64,000 bases of DNA. Source: Bacteroidota bacterium. Its GTDB lineage: Bacteria > Bacteroidota > Bacteroidia > Bacteroidales > Cfx3-03. Shown one piece after another: positions 26,728 to 35,846 of this stretch (positions are counted from its first letter, which is position 1; every line of letters starts with the position of its first letter). Under the pieces are notes generated by a model, which worked only from the letters and a program-made list of their open reading frames with translations, was not told the DNA's origin and searched no databases. The stretch spans positions 2,688,124 through 2,752,123 of the forward strand of contig JACAUB010000001.1 of the NCBI GenBank assembly GCA_013390605.1, written 5' to 3'. Position numbers and translations under genes: made by a program.

Positions 26728-26757
26728 CAAATTTAATGCGAAATGGTATTACCTTTG
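26728..26757. promoter_or_regulatory. Back-to-back TAnnTTTG boxes
   Basis: On the minus strand TAAATTTG (26735-26728) serves pnuC. On the plus strand TACCTTTG (26750-26757) serves the lipoprotein gene starting at 26771. The boxes are 14 bp apart, so the two promoters must compete or be co-regulated. Confidence 0.6.
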
Positions 26758-26770
26758 GGTTGTCAAGAAA

Positions 26771-27346
26771 ATGTTTATGAAAAATTGGAAAACCAACCTG
26801 TTGCTGATAGGATTATTGTCACTGGTCATGAGTAGTTGTCTAACAACTGAAAAGAAGGAATACGTATTCAAATTCACTGGTCAAAATGCTGGAACCCTTA
26901 CGATAAAGTATATTAATCTAATGTCGACCAGTGATGATACCACTGATATGTCGAAGCAGGACTTCACAGAATTAATGGACAAATATATTAATGGTGACAA
27001 TATTAAAACTGAATATCCTACTGCTACAAATATCCATAAACAGATATATGAGGTTAATGGACAGTTATATGCTGAATTATCAATGGATTTCTCTGATCTT
27101 GAAAGTGCAAAACTATATCAATCAGACCCCAATAGCCCATTAATGTTGTGCCTTACCACTGAAAAAGAGACTGAGCACTATCTGGAATCGAATGGAAAAT
27201 ATGGTGGAGCTAATATGCCGGTAGTATTCTGGAAAAAAGATCTGAAAGAGTTGCATTTAACAACCGGTATAACCAAACCAGATGAATCAACAAAAAGTTT
27301 AGTAGGTCGTTATCGGGAGTGGAAAAAGGCCACTGGAAAAAAGTAG
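26771..27346 (+). CDS. Lipoprotein of unknown function
   Basis: 191 residues from the ATG at 26771 (26777 is also possible). An N-terminal lipobox (MSSC, Cys23) indicates a lipid-anchored periplasmic or outer-membrane protein. The mature part is acidic and Thr-rich, with no motif I recognise. A TAnnTTTG box ends 13 bp before the start, so the leader is very short. It is divergent from pnuC-nadR. Confidence 0.75.
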   Translation: MFMKNWKTNLLLIGLLSLVMSSCLTTEKKEYVFKFTGQNAGTLTIKYINLMSTSDDTTDMSKQDFTELMDKYINGDNIKTEYPTATNIHKQIYEVNGQLYAELSMDFSDLESAKLYQSDPNSPLMLCLTTEKETEHYLESNGKYGGANMPVVFWKKDLKELHLTTGITKPDESTKSLVGRYREWKKATGKK

Positions 27347-27538
27347 GTTAGACGAAAAAAACGGGAAGGGGGGTGTTTTCTCATGCCAACCGAAACCATT
27401 ATTCAGACCACATGGACGAAATCTTCCATTTTAAATACAAATTTCTGTACGTAGATTTCGTTCAAGTGGTTTGAAATGACGAGATGATGATCTTCACGAT
27501 AAGTCGAAATAACGATCGGTTATTTCAAGATTATCACA

Positions 27539-28906
27539 CTATATCGATTTATTCAGAATTTCCTTTGCTAGTTCTGCAAAATCTATTCCTTGAAAATTCC
27601 CGGAACTCATCATTAATAAATTAGCTTGCTTCCAGCTCATTGCCAATAAGTCATTTTGTAGTTTATCTGAGTCGGTATAAACCTTAATATTCGAATTACC
27701 AAAAGCGGCTAATACCATTTCAGTTGTAATAGCAGGCAGTCGTTTTAGTTCAATGGCATGTGGACTGAAAAAGACAATAGAAACATCAGCTTCATCCATC
27801 GCACCATTATATTGTTGCAAAAACGCTTGTGTCAAGCTGCTGAATGTATGCAACTCCATACAAGCAACCAATCGTCGTTCCGGAAACTGTTCTTTTAACG
27901 CGGTTGTTGTCGCTTTTAGTTTTGATGGTGAGTGGGCAAAGTCTTTATAAATCACTGTCTGGTCATTTTTATCAACCAATTCCAATCGTTTAGCCGCACC
28001 CTTAAAGTGCTGTATCGCCTCGAAAAATTGATCATTTGATAACCCTAATTCATTACATACTAACCGGGCACCATTCATATTCTGTAGATTATGTTGTCCG
28101 AAAACCAATAGTTCAGTTTTCTTTCCATCATGATAGACCGTAGTAATACCATTATGGACCGTGAATTCAGGAATTCCATAAGGCACAGTACGCACTTTAT
28201 CGGCAACAGATTGCGCTACATTGACCACCTCTTTATCTTCGGCACAATAGATTAAAGCACCAGTTGGAGACACCATACGTGCAAAGATTTTAAACTGTTC
28301 AACATACATATCAAACGTAGGAAAGACATTGATATGATCCCATGCGATTCCGCTGATTAGTGCAATGTCAGGATTATAAAGATGAAACTTAGGTCTGCGA
28401 TCAATGGGAGAGGTTAAATATTCATCGCCCTCAAAAACCATGATTCCAGCTGCTTCGCTCAACTTCACCATCACTTCAAATCCTTCAAGCTGAGCACCAA
28501 CCATATAGTCACAGTCGACATGATGATATTGCAATACATGTAGAATCATGGCAGTGATCGTAGTTTTTCCATGACTTCCCCCAATGACTACACGTTTTTT
28601 ATCTTTCGATTGTTCATAAAGATATTCAGGATAGGAGAAAATCTTTAACCCAAGCTCCTGAGCACTGGCCAGTTCAGGATTATCTGCCCGGGCATGCATC
28701 CCCAGAATAACAGCATCAATCGAGTGATCAAGCTTTTCGGGATGCCATCCCTCTTCTGCAGGCAACAAACCATAACGAGCCAGTCGGCCTTTTGCCGGGT
28801 CAAATATTTCATCATCAGAACCTGTAACGGTAAAACCTTTTTTATAGAGCGCAATGGCAAGATTGTGCATAGCACTACCACCAATGGCAATAAAATGAAC
28901 CTTCAT
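27539..28906 (-). CDS. mpl: Murein tripeptide ligase Mpl
   Basis: 455 residues. Mur-ligase architecture: N-terminal Rossmann domain (MKVHFIAIGGSAMHNLA), P-loop GGSHGKTTITAMIL, the central EGDEYLTSP, the 'GIAWDHINVFP' motif of Mpl/MurC-type ligases, and a C-terminal ligase domain with DFAHSPSKL. Mpl joins recycled L-Ala-gamma-D-Glu-meso-DAP tripeptide to UDP-MurNAc in peptidoglycan recycling. It is divergent from the sulfate-assimilation gene. Confidence 0.93.
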   Translation of the reverse strand: MKVHFIAIGGSAMHNLAIALYKKGFTVTGSDDEIFDPAKGRLARYGLLPAEEGWHPEKLDHSIDAVILGMHARADNPELASAQELGLKIFSYPEYLYEQSKDKKRVVIGGSHGKTTITAMILHVLQYHHVDCDYMVGAQLEGFEVMVKLSEAAGIMVFEGDEYLTSPIDRRPKFHLYNPDIALISGIAWDHINVFPTFDMYVEQFKIFARMVSPTGALIYCAEDKEVVNVAQSVADKVRTVPYGIPEFTVHNGITTVYHDGKKTELLVFGQHNLQNMNGARLVCNELGLSNDQFFEAIQHFKGAAKRLELVDKNDQTVIYKDFAHSPSKLKATTTALKEQFPERRLVACMELHTFSSLTQAFLQQYNGAMDEADVSIVFFSPHAIELKRLPAITTEMVLAAFGNSNIKVYTDSDKLQNDLLAMSWKQANLLMMSSGNFQGIDFAELAKEILNKSI

Positions 28907-28934
28907 ATCTATTATTTTTCTTTCAACGATGGTA

Positions 28935-28942
28935 CAAATTTA
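28935..28942 (-). promoter_or_regulatory. TAnnTTTG box for mpl
   Basis: The minus strand reads TAAATTTG, 28 bp before the mpl ATG. Confidence 0.5.
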
Positions 28943-28950
28943 ACAATTCC

Positions 28951-28981
28951 ATTGAAGTTATTGACGAATGAAATACCTTTG
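28951..28981 (+). promoter_or_regulatory. Promoter of the APS reductase operon
   Basis: ATTG (28951-28954), 19-bp spacer, TACCTTTG (28974-28981); the leader to the ATG at 29072 is about 85 nt. Confidence 0.55.
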
Positions 28982-29071
28982 TAGTTCAATAAAATGGATT
29001 GCTTTTTCAACTACTTTTAGGGAATTGATAGCACTCATTTTCTTTCTAACGTATACAAAGATCAGTTAATC

Positions 29072-29788
29072 ATGGATTTGCAGTTACAACAACAAATATC
29101 CGAATGGAATGAGCAATTAAAAGATGCTTCAGCAGAAGAAGTAATCCGCTTTTTTCTTTCATATTACAAACAAAAAGTTGCCTTTTCATCCAGTCTGGGT
29201 GCAGAAGATCAGGTTATCACCCACATGATAGCCAATATTGACAAATCGGCTACAATCTTTACGCTTGATACAGGACGTGTCTTCCCTGAAACTTACGATC
29301 TTATCCATGCAACTTGTAGCAGATATGACATGAATCTGAAAATATATTTCCCAGATGCAGAGAAAGTTCAGCAGATGGTAAACGAAAAGGGCATTAATCT
29401 TTTCTATGAAAGCGTTGAAAACAGAAAGCTTTGTTGTTCTGTTCGCAAAATGGAACCATTAGGAAGAGCTTTTAAAGGATTAGATACCTGGATATGCGGT
29501 TTACGTCATGAGCAAAGCATTACACGTAGAAATTTACATTTGGTAGAATGGGATGAAACCAACCAACTGGTTAAGATCAATCCCTTAATTAATTGGACTG
29601 AAGAAGAAGTTTGGAGTTTTATTCGCGATAATAATGTTCCTTATAATCGTTTACATACACAAGGATTTCCAAGCATCGGTTGTCAACCCTGTACACGTGC
29701 TATCCTTCCCGGCGAAGACGTCAGAGCTGGAAGATGGTGGTGGGAAAATCCAGACACTAAAGAATGTGGACTTCACGCAAAAAGATAA
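29072..29788 (+). CDS. cysH: Adenylyl-sulfate (APS) reductase, CysH family
   Basis: 238 residues. The PP-loop-like nucleotide site is in AFSSSLGAEDQVI. The four cysteines of the [4Fe-4S] cluster are visible as KLCCSVRK and GCQPCTR, which marks the APS-type rather than the PAPS-type enzyme. The C-terminal ECGLH carries the catalytic Cys that forms the thiosulfonate. It reduces APS to sulfite using thioredoxin. No other cys genes are adjacent; it heads an operon with a serine hydrolase and a phosphoesterase. Confidence 0.94.
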   Translation: MDLQLQQQISEWNEQLKDASAEEVIRFFLSYYKQKVAFSSSLGAEDQVITHMIANIDKSATIFTLDTGRVFPETYDLIHATCSRYDMNLKIYFPDAEKVQQMVNEKGINLFYESVENRKLCCSVRKMEPLGRAFKGLDTWICGLRHEQSITRRNLHLVEWDETNQLVKINPLINWTEEEVWSFIRDNNVPYNRLHTQGFPSIGCQPCTRAILPGEDVRAGRWWWENPDTKECGLHAKR

Positions 29789-29793
29789 ATCTT

Positions 29794-31374
29794 ATGAATT
29801 CTCAACCCACTCGTTATTCGCTTTCAGCAAGTTCAGGCTTTAAAGCTTTGATTACGCTGTTGTTGTTATTCGGTCTGAATGCAACAGCTCAAAAAAAACA
29901 TTCTCCACAGTCCTCTGTGGCCCAACTTACAACCTATTATGAAAAGGCATTGAAAGATTGGGTAGTTCCTGGAATGGCAATAGCCATTGTTAGAAACGAC
30001 AGTGTCATACTTCAAAAGGGATTTGGGGTGCTGGAGGTAAATAAACCAGAGAAGGTTGATGAACATACGCTCTTTGCAATAGCATCGAATACAAAAGCCT
30101 ATACTGCTGCAGCTTTAGCGATACTGGTTGATGAAGGAAAATTAAAATGGGACGATCCCGTTATCAATTATCTGCCATGGTTTCAATTGTATGATCCTTA
30201 TGTAACCCAAAACATGAAGATCAGAGATTTATTATGTCACCGTAGCGGCCTGGAGACCTTTAGCGGCGACCTTTTATGGTATGGTTCCAACTATTCGCGC
30301 GAAGAAGTAATCCGTCGTGCACGCTTCCTAAAGCCTAAATATGGATTCAGAGAACACTTTGGATACTCTAACATTCTCTTTCTAACAGCTGGCGAGGTTG
30401 TACATGCAGTAAGCGGAAAGAGTTGGGATGATTTCTTGGCAGAACGGATCTTTACACCGCTTGGCATGACCAGAACCAATACAAGTGTCAGTAAGTTAAA
30501 GAACCTCGACAATGTAGCACAATGTCATACTGATTATGAAGGTAAAGTAATATCCATTCCATATCTTGATTGGGATAACATTGGTCCTGCCGGATCGATA
30601 AATTCATGCGTGGCTGATCTTTCTAACTGGATAAAACTCCAGTTAAATAATGGAACTTACAACGGAAAAGTAATTTTCTCGAAAGAAAGAAGCCATGATA
30701 TGTGGTCGGCTCAAACCATACAGAATGTTTCCGTCGGTTCAGAAAGGATGTTTCCCTCAACCCATTTTAAAGCATATGCATTAGGCTGGGGCTTGAATGA
30801 TTACCTTGGCTATAAGGTTGTAAGTCATAGTGGCGGATATGATGGAATGACTTCATATACCTGCCTGGTCCCTGAAAAGAATCTGGGATTTATAATTGTA
30901 ACCAACAAAAACTCCTCACTCTTCCTCCCCTTGGCTTATCGCACATTGGATGTATTACTCGGTGGGAAAGAGAAAGATTGGAGTTCGTTTTTCCTTGACA
31001 ACAGTAAAAAGCAAAATGAATTTAATAAAAGTCAAGCGATAGAAGAGGAAAAGGCGAGAGTGAAAAACACCAAACCAACATTGGATCTGCTTGCGTATAC
31101 GGGAACTTACAGTGGCGAACTTTATGGTAATTCAGTTGTTGAGTTAAAAAATGGAGAACTTACATTTAAATTTATACCGGCACCTAAATTTAATGCCACA
31201 CTCAAACACTGGCATTACGATACATTTAGTTTCCGGTTTGAAGAATTCCCTTCACTTCCACTTGGTAAGGTAAATTTTGTAGTCAATCAAGATGGCAAAG
31301 TTGAAGAGATGCGCATAAATGTTCCTAATCCGGATTTTGATTTTACAGAATTGAAGTTTAAAAAGATAAAGTAA
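29794..31374 (+). CDS. Serine hydrolase (beta-lactamase family) with C-terminal DUF3471-like domain
   Basis: 526 residues from the ATG at 29794, five bases after the cysH stop; an earlier in-frame ATG (29764) would overlap cysH and spoil the signal peptide (residues ~16-34, ending NATAQ). Class C beta-lactamase fold: SNTK (SxxK), YSN (YxN) and HSGG (third motif). A C-terminal ~110-residue domain (TYSGELYGNSVVELKNGELTFKF) resembles DUF3471. Likely a periplasmic esterase or peptidase. Confidence 0.88.
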   Translation: MNSQPTRYSLSASSGFKALITLLLLFGLNATAQKKHSPQSSVAQLTTYYEKALKDWVVPGMAIAIVRNDSVILQKGFGVLEVNKPEKVDEHTLFAIASNTKAYTAAALAILVDEGKLKWDDPVINYLPWFQLYDPYVTQNMKIRDLLCHRSGLETFSGDLLWYGSNYSREEVIRRARFLKPKYGFREHFGYSNILFLTAGEVVHAVSGKSWDDFLAERIFTPLGMTRTNTSVSKLKNLDNVAQCHTDYEGKVISIPYLDWDNIGPAGSINSCVADLSNWIKLQLNNGTYNGKVIFSKERSHDMWSAQTIQNVSVGSERMFPSTHFKAYALGWGLNDYLGYKVVSHSGGYDGMTSYTCLVPEKNLGFIIVTNKNSSLFLPLAYRTLDVLLGGKEKDWSSFFLDNSKKQNEFNKSQAIEEEKARVKNTKPTLDLLAYTGTYSGELYGNSVVELKNGELTFKFIPAPKFNATLKHWHYDTFSFRFEEFPSLPLGKVNFVVNQDGKVEEMRINVPNPDFDFTELKFKKIK

Positions 31375-31383
31375 CTCTCTTTT

Positions 31384-32541
31384 ATGAAGATCTCACCTTT
31401 CTTGATTTTTTTCAGTATCGTACTGACAGTTTATGGATTCATTAATTATTACATCTTCAAGCATGCTATTACAGCACTCCCTTCTCAATCAAAAATAACC
31501 GGATGGTTTACAACAGTCTTCATTTTTGTGGCCTGTGCTTACCCGGTAGGAAGAGTTCTGGAACGATTGTGGCAATCATGGCTTAGCGACATTTTCACAT
31601 GGGTCGGTGCGTTTTGGTTTGCGGCCATGCTTTATTTCTTTCTCATCGTCGTTATCGTTGATTTCATCAGCCTGATGGGATGGATGCTCCCCTTCCTTCC
31701 CTCCTTTTTAACACATCCTACCGAGGAGTTAAAATCAATCTATCTTTACTCCGCTATTGGGTGTGTGAGTTTATTAGTCATTATCGGCCACATCAATGCA
31801 ATCCATCCATGGGTACGTAAAATAGATATTCAGGCCGGAACACCTTCTGCCCATTCAAAAGAAGTAACCATTGTCATGGCATCTGACATTCACCTGGGGA
31901 CCATTATAGGTCCTCGTCGGGTCAATAAATTGGTAAATACCATTAATGGATTACATCCCGATCTGATTTTATTTGCCGGTGACGTGGTAGACGAAGATCT
32001 GGCTCCGGTAATCAGACAGAATCTGGGCGACTCCCTTCGCAAACTAAAAGCGCCCATGGGAATTTACGCTATCACTGGAAACCATGAATACATTGGAGGT
32101 GCAGAGGCTGCATGTAAGTACCTTGAGCAACATGGCATCACGATGCTTCGCGATAAGGCAGTTGATATCAAGGGGCTATTTTACGTGGTCGGAAGAGAAG
32201 ATCGAAGCATAAATTCGCATGCCGGACATAAGCGGCTATCTCTTGAAAATTTATTAGCAGGACTGGATAGAAGTCGCCCTATCATTCTAATGGATCATCA
32301 GCCTTTTCATCTGGAAGAAGCTGTAAAGCAAAATATCACCTTACAGCTTTCCGGGCATACACACCATGGTCAACTATGGCCGCTAAACTACATCACACAG
32401 GCGATGTTTGAAATCAGCATGGGGTACAAAAAAATCGGTAACACCTATTTCTATGTCTCACCTGGTTTTGGATCATGGGGACCACCGGTAAGGATAGGGC
32501 ATCGTCCTGAGATTGCACTTATCCAGATGAAAATCAATTAA
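31384..32541 (+). CDS. Membrane-anchored metallophosphoesterase
   Basis: 385 residues. Four hydrophobic segments occupy residues ~5-145. The calcineurin-like domain follows with all metal motifs: ASDIHLG, FAGDVVDED, GNHEYIGG and SGHTHHGQLWP. The layout matches YkuE/YpbG-type enzymes that face the periplasm, some of which act on UDP-diacylglucosamine or phospholipid precursors. Last gene of the cysH operon (9-bp gap to the hydrolase). Confidence 0.9.
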   Translation: MKISPFLIFFSIVLTVYGFINYYIFKHAITALPSQSKITGWFTTVFIFVACAYPVGRVLERLWQSWLSDIFTWVGAFWFAAMLYFFLIVVIVDFISLMGWMLPFLPSFLTHPTEELKSIYLYSAIGCVSLLVIIGHINAIHPWVRKIDIQAGTPSAHSKEVTIVMASDIHLGTIIGPRRVNKLVNTINGLHPDLILFAGDVVDEDLAPVIRQNLGDSLRKLKAPMGIYAITGNHEYIGGAEAACKYLEQHGITMLRDKAVDIKGLFYVVGREDRSINSHAGHKRLSLENLLAGLDRSRPIILMDHQPFHLEEAVKQNITLQLSGHTHHGQLWPLNYITQAMFEISMGYKKIGNTYFYVSPGFGSWGPPVRIGHRPEIALIQMKIN

Positions 32542-32580
32542 CTATTTTTAAAGTTTCAAAAGAACTTAGTGTAAGACATC

Positions 32581-35355
32581 TTATTTTTTTGAGTCCGAAA
32601 TAGGTTTTACAATTAAAATTCCTTTCGAATTTGAAGCAGGCAGGGTTATTTGCAAAAGGCCATTATAAGGCACTACGTTGTTTATTATTTTAGCCCCATT
32701 GAAGTAAACTTCGTATGTATAAGAAGGATTCAAACATACAAGTATAGTTCTTTGATGAGGCATTGTAGTTTGGTCGAATGATAATTCTGCATAATATCCT
32801 GCATTCTCTGAAGAAAAAGACTGATGTTGGATCCATGTTTCAAAACCAACAGTAACAGTACCAGGTTTAAAATAAGCAGAGAACCATGCAAGTACGGGTG
32901 ACGACAACCCCGAAAACTGATGCCAACCTGCTCCCCGTCCTGATTTTGAAAAGAAATGTTCGAACGTATAATACGACTCGTCGGTCTCACTCTTCCAAAC
33001 ATCCAACGCAGTCCTGGCAATTTTGTATGCCAGATCGCCACGGCCGAGATCAAGCATTGCTTTCCACATAAACCACTGATGCGGCATCCAGACAGAGCCA
33101 TTCCAATATCCATCAATCCTATAATATGGCGCAGACTGATCTACAACGCCAATACCAGAAGGTGTCCACATTCTATCGTTTGCAAAGATCCTGTTTAACA
33201 AAATATTCTGCTGTTCGGATGTACATATACCTGAGAAAATAGGATAGGCACCATCGAGTCCCATATTATAGTTTTTTCCACTAGTAGAATCGATAAAGAA
33301 ACCGATAGGTTCACCTTTTTCATTATGCTTTACATAACTAAAGTACCCGGAAGCCTGATCCCATGAATAAGCTTGAAGTGATTTTGTAAACATTTTTATA
33401 TCAGCATCATACTGACGGATATCTTGTTTCAAGCCCAGTGCATCAGCGGCTTGTCTCAGCATCTTAGCAATTCTAATACAATGCGCCGTTGTTATTACGG
33501 GCGTTACAGATGATTCTAACTGTTTGTCATGAACAGCCTTTTGAGGAGGATAATCGTCCCAACCACCGGAATTGTAAAAGTAATCCCAGGTTTTCAATAA
33601 GTTGGACGACAAGGCTCGGGTAGTTGAACCATTCCCTTCGCCTGCCATAAACGCATAGTATTGTTTTAGGCGCGGATAAAAATATGCAAGTAACTCTGTT
33701 GACTGTGTTTTATTCCATAAATCATAAAAGACATACATTTGTACAGGAACAGGTGATCCATGATGAATAAAGGCAGACTGACTTCCTACCGGGGTAGTAT
33801 AAGCATTAATACATTGGATCGCTTTGTTAGTATCAATTTCTGACAATCCTATAGCCTCAAACCCAGAATCCCATGTATACAAGCTATTCCACCATTTACC
33901 CGGTGTAAAATGTCGGATATATTGCTGCTGGGTATAAATCGGATATACGACATTCGACAACATAGCTGCCTGCATCATCTTATTACTAAAAACGTAAGGA
34001 GTACCTTCAGGTAAAATGTTATCTTTATTCTGATCGATATGGGATTGGTTTTCAGATGGAACTTCCTTGGTTTGTGTGAACGTTTCGAGTCGTTGTTTTA
34101 CAAATGAAGCACTTCCAAAGCAAATTAAAGCATACACTTCTTTAGATGCATTCGGAGTAAGTTCTACCGGTCGCATAAAGACATTGGTATAATGTCCAAG
34201 CCCATTTCCTTGAATAATAGAACTGACATGATTATGAACATTTTTACGAAAAAAGATATCCAATTCGTCATTCAATAGCTCACGAACCATAAAAGGAGAA
34301 AAATCCCAGGCAATACCATAATAACCAGGCACATCTGCATATTTTAAAATAATATTACGTTTCGACATATCTACCTGAATTTCAGGCTTAAATTTCTTTT
34401 TAACAGGCAGTATTTTAATCTCATTAATGTCGTTATCCGGACCCAGATAAAATCCGTTCAGCTCAATAGCCGCTCCACCCATTGATTCCAACATTAGTTT
34501 TACAGTTCCGGCTTTTTCTATATTAAAAGGTATTGTCAACAATTCGAACTTTCCGCTACCTTTGAATTTAAGGGTTTCGCTGAGTAATCCAGAAGCTTTA
34601 AAAAGTGCTGTCGCATTCTCGCTAACCCGATACCGAAAACAGAGTGTACCTGAAAGTTGATTCTTTGAAATCGGAATGTTATAAATAACGAAATCATTTT
34701 TATCGCGACCAAAGTCTTTCGCCAAAGCACTTCCACCGATATAATCATTATTACGAGCCTCCCCTCGCATTAATCCATCAGCAACTAAATGATCAGTAGG
34801 GCGTGAGTTAGCAAATATTAATTTCTGATACGAAATACCATTATACCACTTACAACTTTCCGGAAGCTCAATCGCAACAGAAGGATAAATATCAGGATAG
34901 TCCAGATATGCCATTGTATTCAATGCCAGATTCTGTGAAATCAAAGTATTATTCACACAATTCATTTTCATCAAAACAGATGAAGAATCAAGAACATGGT
35001 ATGTTACATCTACAAAAACGCGATCTTTCCATTCTAATTCATACCGATAGGTTATACGTTGCATGTCCTTATCGATCGCCCATGGGAAATACCCTGACTC
35101 AAACAGAACATTTGGGATCAATACCTTATTTCGATAATATCCTGGCATTACAGAAACATCAAATCGTAGTCCACTTGGCTGATCTGCAATATGCGATATC
35201 CCTGCATATTTTTTAGAATAGGGTCCCCAGGAAGACAACGATATATCATGTGTGTTTTCCAACTGTTTAAAGTTGATCAGTGGCAACTGTTGAGCCATAA
35301 TAGTATTTAAGGAAACAAGTCCTATTATAAATAAAATAATAATATTCTTTTTCAT
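32581..35355 (-). CDS. Secreted (alpha/alpha)6 glycoside hydrolase, MGH1/GH63-like
   Basis: 924 residues. A signal peptide (~21 residues, ending MAQQ) is followed by a beta-rich N-terminal region (to ~380) and an (alpha/alpha)6 barrel typical of the MGH1-like/GH63/trehalase clan. Landmarks are WNSLYTWDSGFEAIGL (Asp as general acid region), NSGGWDDYPPQ, the RIDGYWNGSVWMPHQWF helix and TFEHF near the end. A small C-terminal beta domain follows. Probably cleaves alpha-glycosidic bonds of an oligosaccharide in the periplasm. It is the last gene of the SusC/D locus, separated from susD by a broken GH92. Confidence 0.85.
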   Translation of the reverse strand: MKKNIIILFIIGLVSLNTIMAQQLPLINFKQLENTHDISLSSWGPYSKKYAGISHIADQPSGLRFDVSVMPGYYRNKVLIPNVLFESGYFPWAIDKDMQRITYRYELEWKDRVFVDVTYHVLDSSSVLMKMNCVNNTLISQNLALNTMAYLDYPDIYPSVAIELPESCKWYNGISYQKLIFANSRPTDHLVADGLMRGEARNNDYIGGSALAKDFGRDKNDFVIYNIPISKNQLSGTLCFRYRVSENATALFKASGLLSETLKFKGSGKFELLTIPFNIEKAGTVKLMLESMGGAAIELNGFYLGPDNDINEIKILPVKKKFKPEIQVDMSKRNIILKYADVPGYYGIAWDFSPFMVRELLNDELDIFFRKNVHNHVSSIIQGNGLGHYTNVFMRPVELTPNASKEVYALICFGSASFVKQRLETFTQTKEVPSENQSHIDQNKDNILPEGTPYVFSNKMMQAAMLSNVVYPIYTQQQYIRHFTPGKWWNSLYTWDSGFEAIGLSEIDTNKAIQCINAYTTPVGSQSAFIHHGSPVPVQMYVFYDLWNKTQSTELLAYFYPRLKQYYAFMAGEGNGSTTRALSSNLLKTWDYFYNSGGWDDYPPQKAVHDKQLESSVTPVITTAHCIRIAKMLRQAADALGLKQDIRQYDADIKMFTKSLQAYSWDQASGYFSYVKHNEKGEPIGFFIDSTSGKNYNMGLDGAYPIFSGICTSEQQNILLNRIFANDRMWTPSGIGVVDQSAPYYRIDGYWNGSVWMPHQWFMWKAMLDLGRGDLAYKIARTALDVWKSETDESYYTFEHFFSKSGRGAGWHQFSGLSSPVLAWFSAYFKPGTVTVGFETWIQHQSFSSENAGYYAELSFDQTTMPHQRTILVCLNPSYTYEVYFNGAKIINNVVPYNGLLQITLPASNSKGILIVKPISDSKK

Positions 35356-35446
35356 GTGGACAAAAGTTAATTAATAATACCACCTTGTGGCAAGGAAAAA
35401 TAATTTTTATTTTTGGTATATCTTTACTTATCACTCATTTGCATAA

Positions 35447-35741
35447 TTAACGTTCCTTTCCTCCCTTTACAATTTGGTCATGTTTAAGTGTATATCCTAA
35501 GAAAGGAGTATGATTTAGCTGTACAGAACTCACATAAGGTGACTGAGGTGTATTTGCTACTGTTTTGATAACAAATGGCTGACTATTTCTACTGGGTTGT
35601 ATCCGTATTTCATCGAATGAAGGCGAACTGAGAACATATTCAGCTTTAGTCGGACAGACGGATAAAAGCCCATCATTGAACAGGTGATTGCGCAAATAAA
35701 GCTGTCGGAATAAAAAATAATAGAAAAAAGCTTCTGATCAT
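35447..35741 (-). pseudogene. Collapsed GH92 alpha-mannosidase gene
   Basis: On the minus strand an ATG at 35741 opens a perfect signal peptide (MIRSFFLLFFIPTALFAQ) that stops after ~22 codons. In another frame the sequence continues as FNDGLLSVCPTKAEYVLSSP, then PQSPYVSSVQLN and ending KHDQIVKGGK. The latter matches the last ~80 residues of GH92 enzymes. Thus ~650 central residues have been lost by an internal deletion that joins the two ends out of frame. Confidence 0.7.
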
Positions 35742-35846
35742 AACACTAAGTTAAAGTTTCAGATAAAACATATAATTGATCATTATAAAATAAACGCTAC
35801 CGGGAAAAAGTCCAATAGCGCTTATGATACAATTTTCTATTATCAA

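Noticed and set aside
32730..33116. 128-codon frame inside the 924-aa hydrolase
   Set aside because: Shadow frame on the same strand of a gene with clear catalytic motifs.
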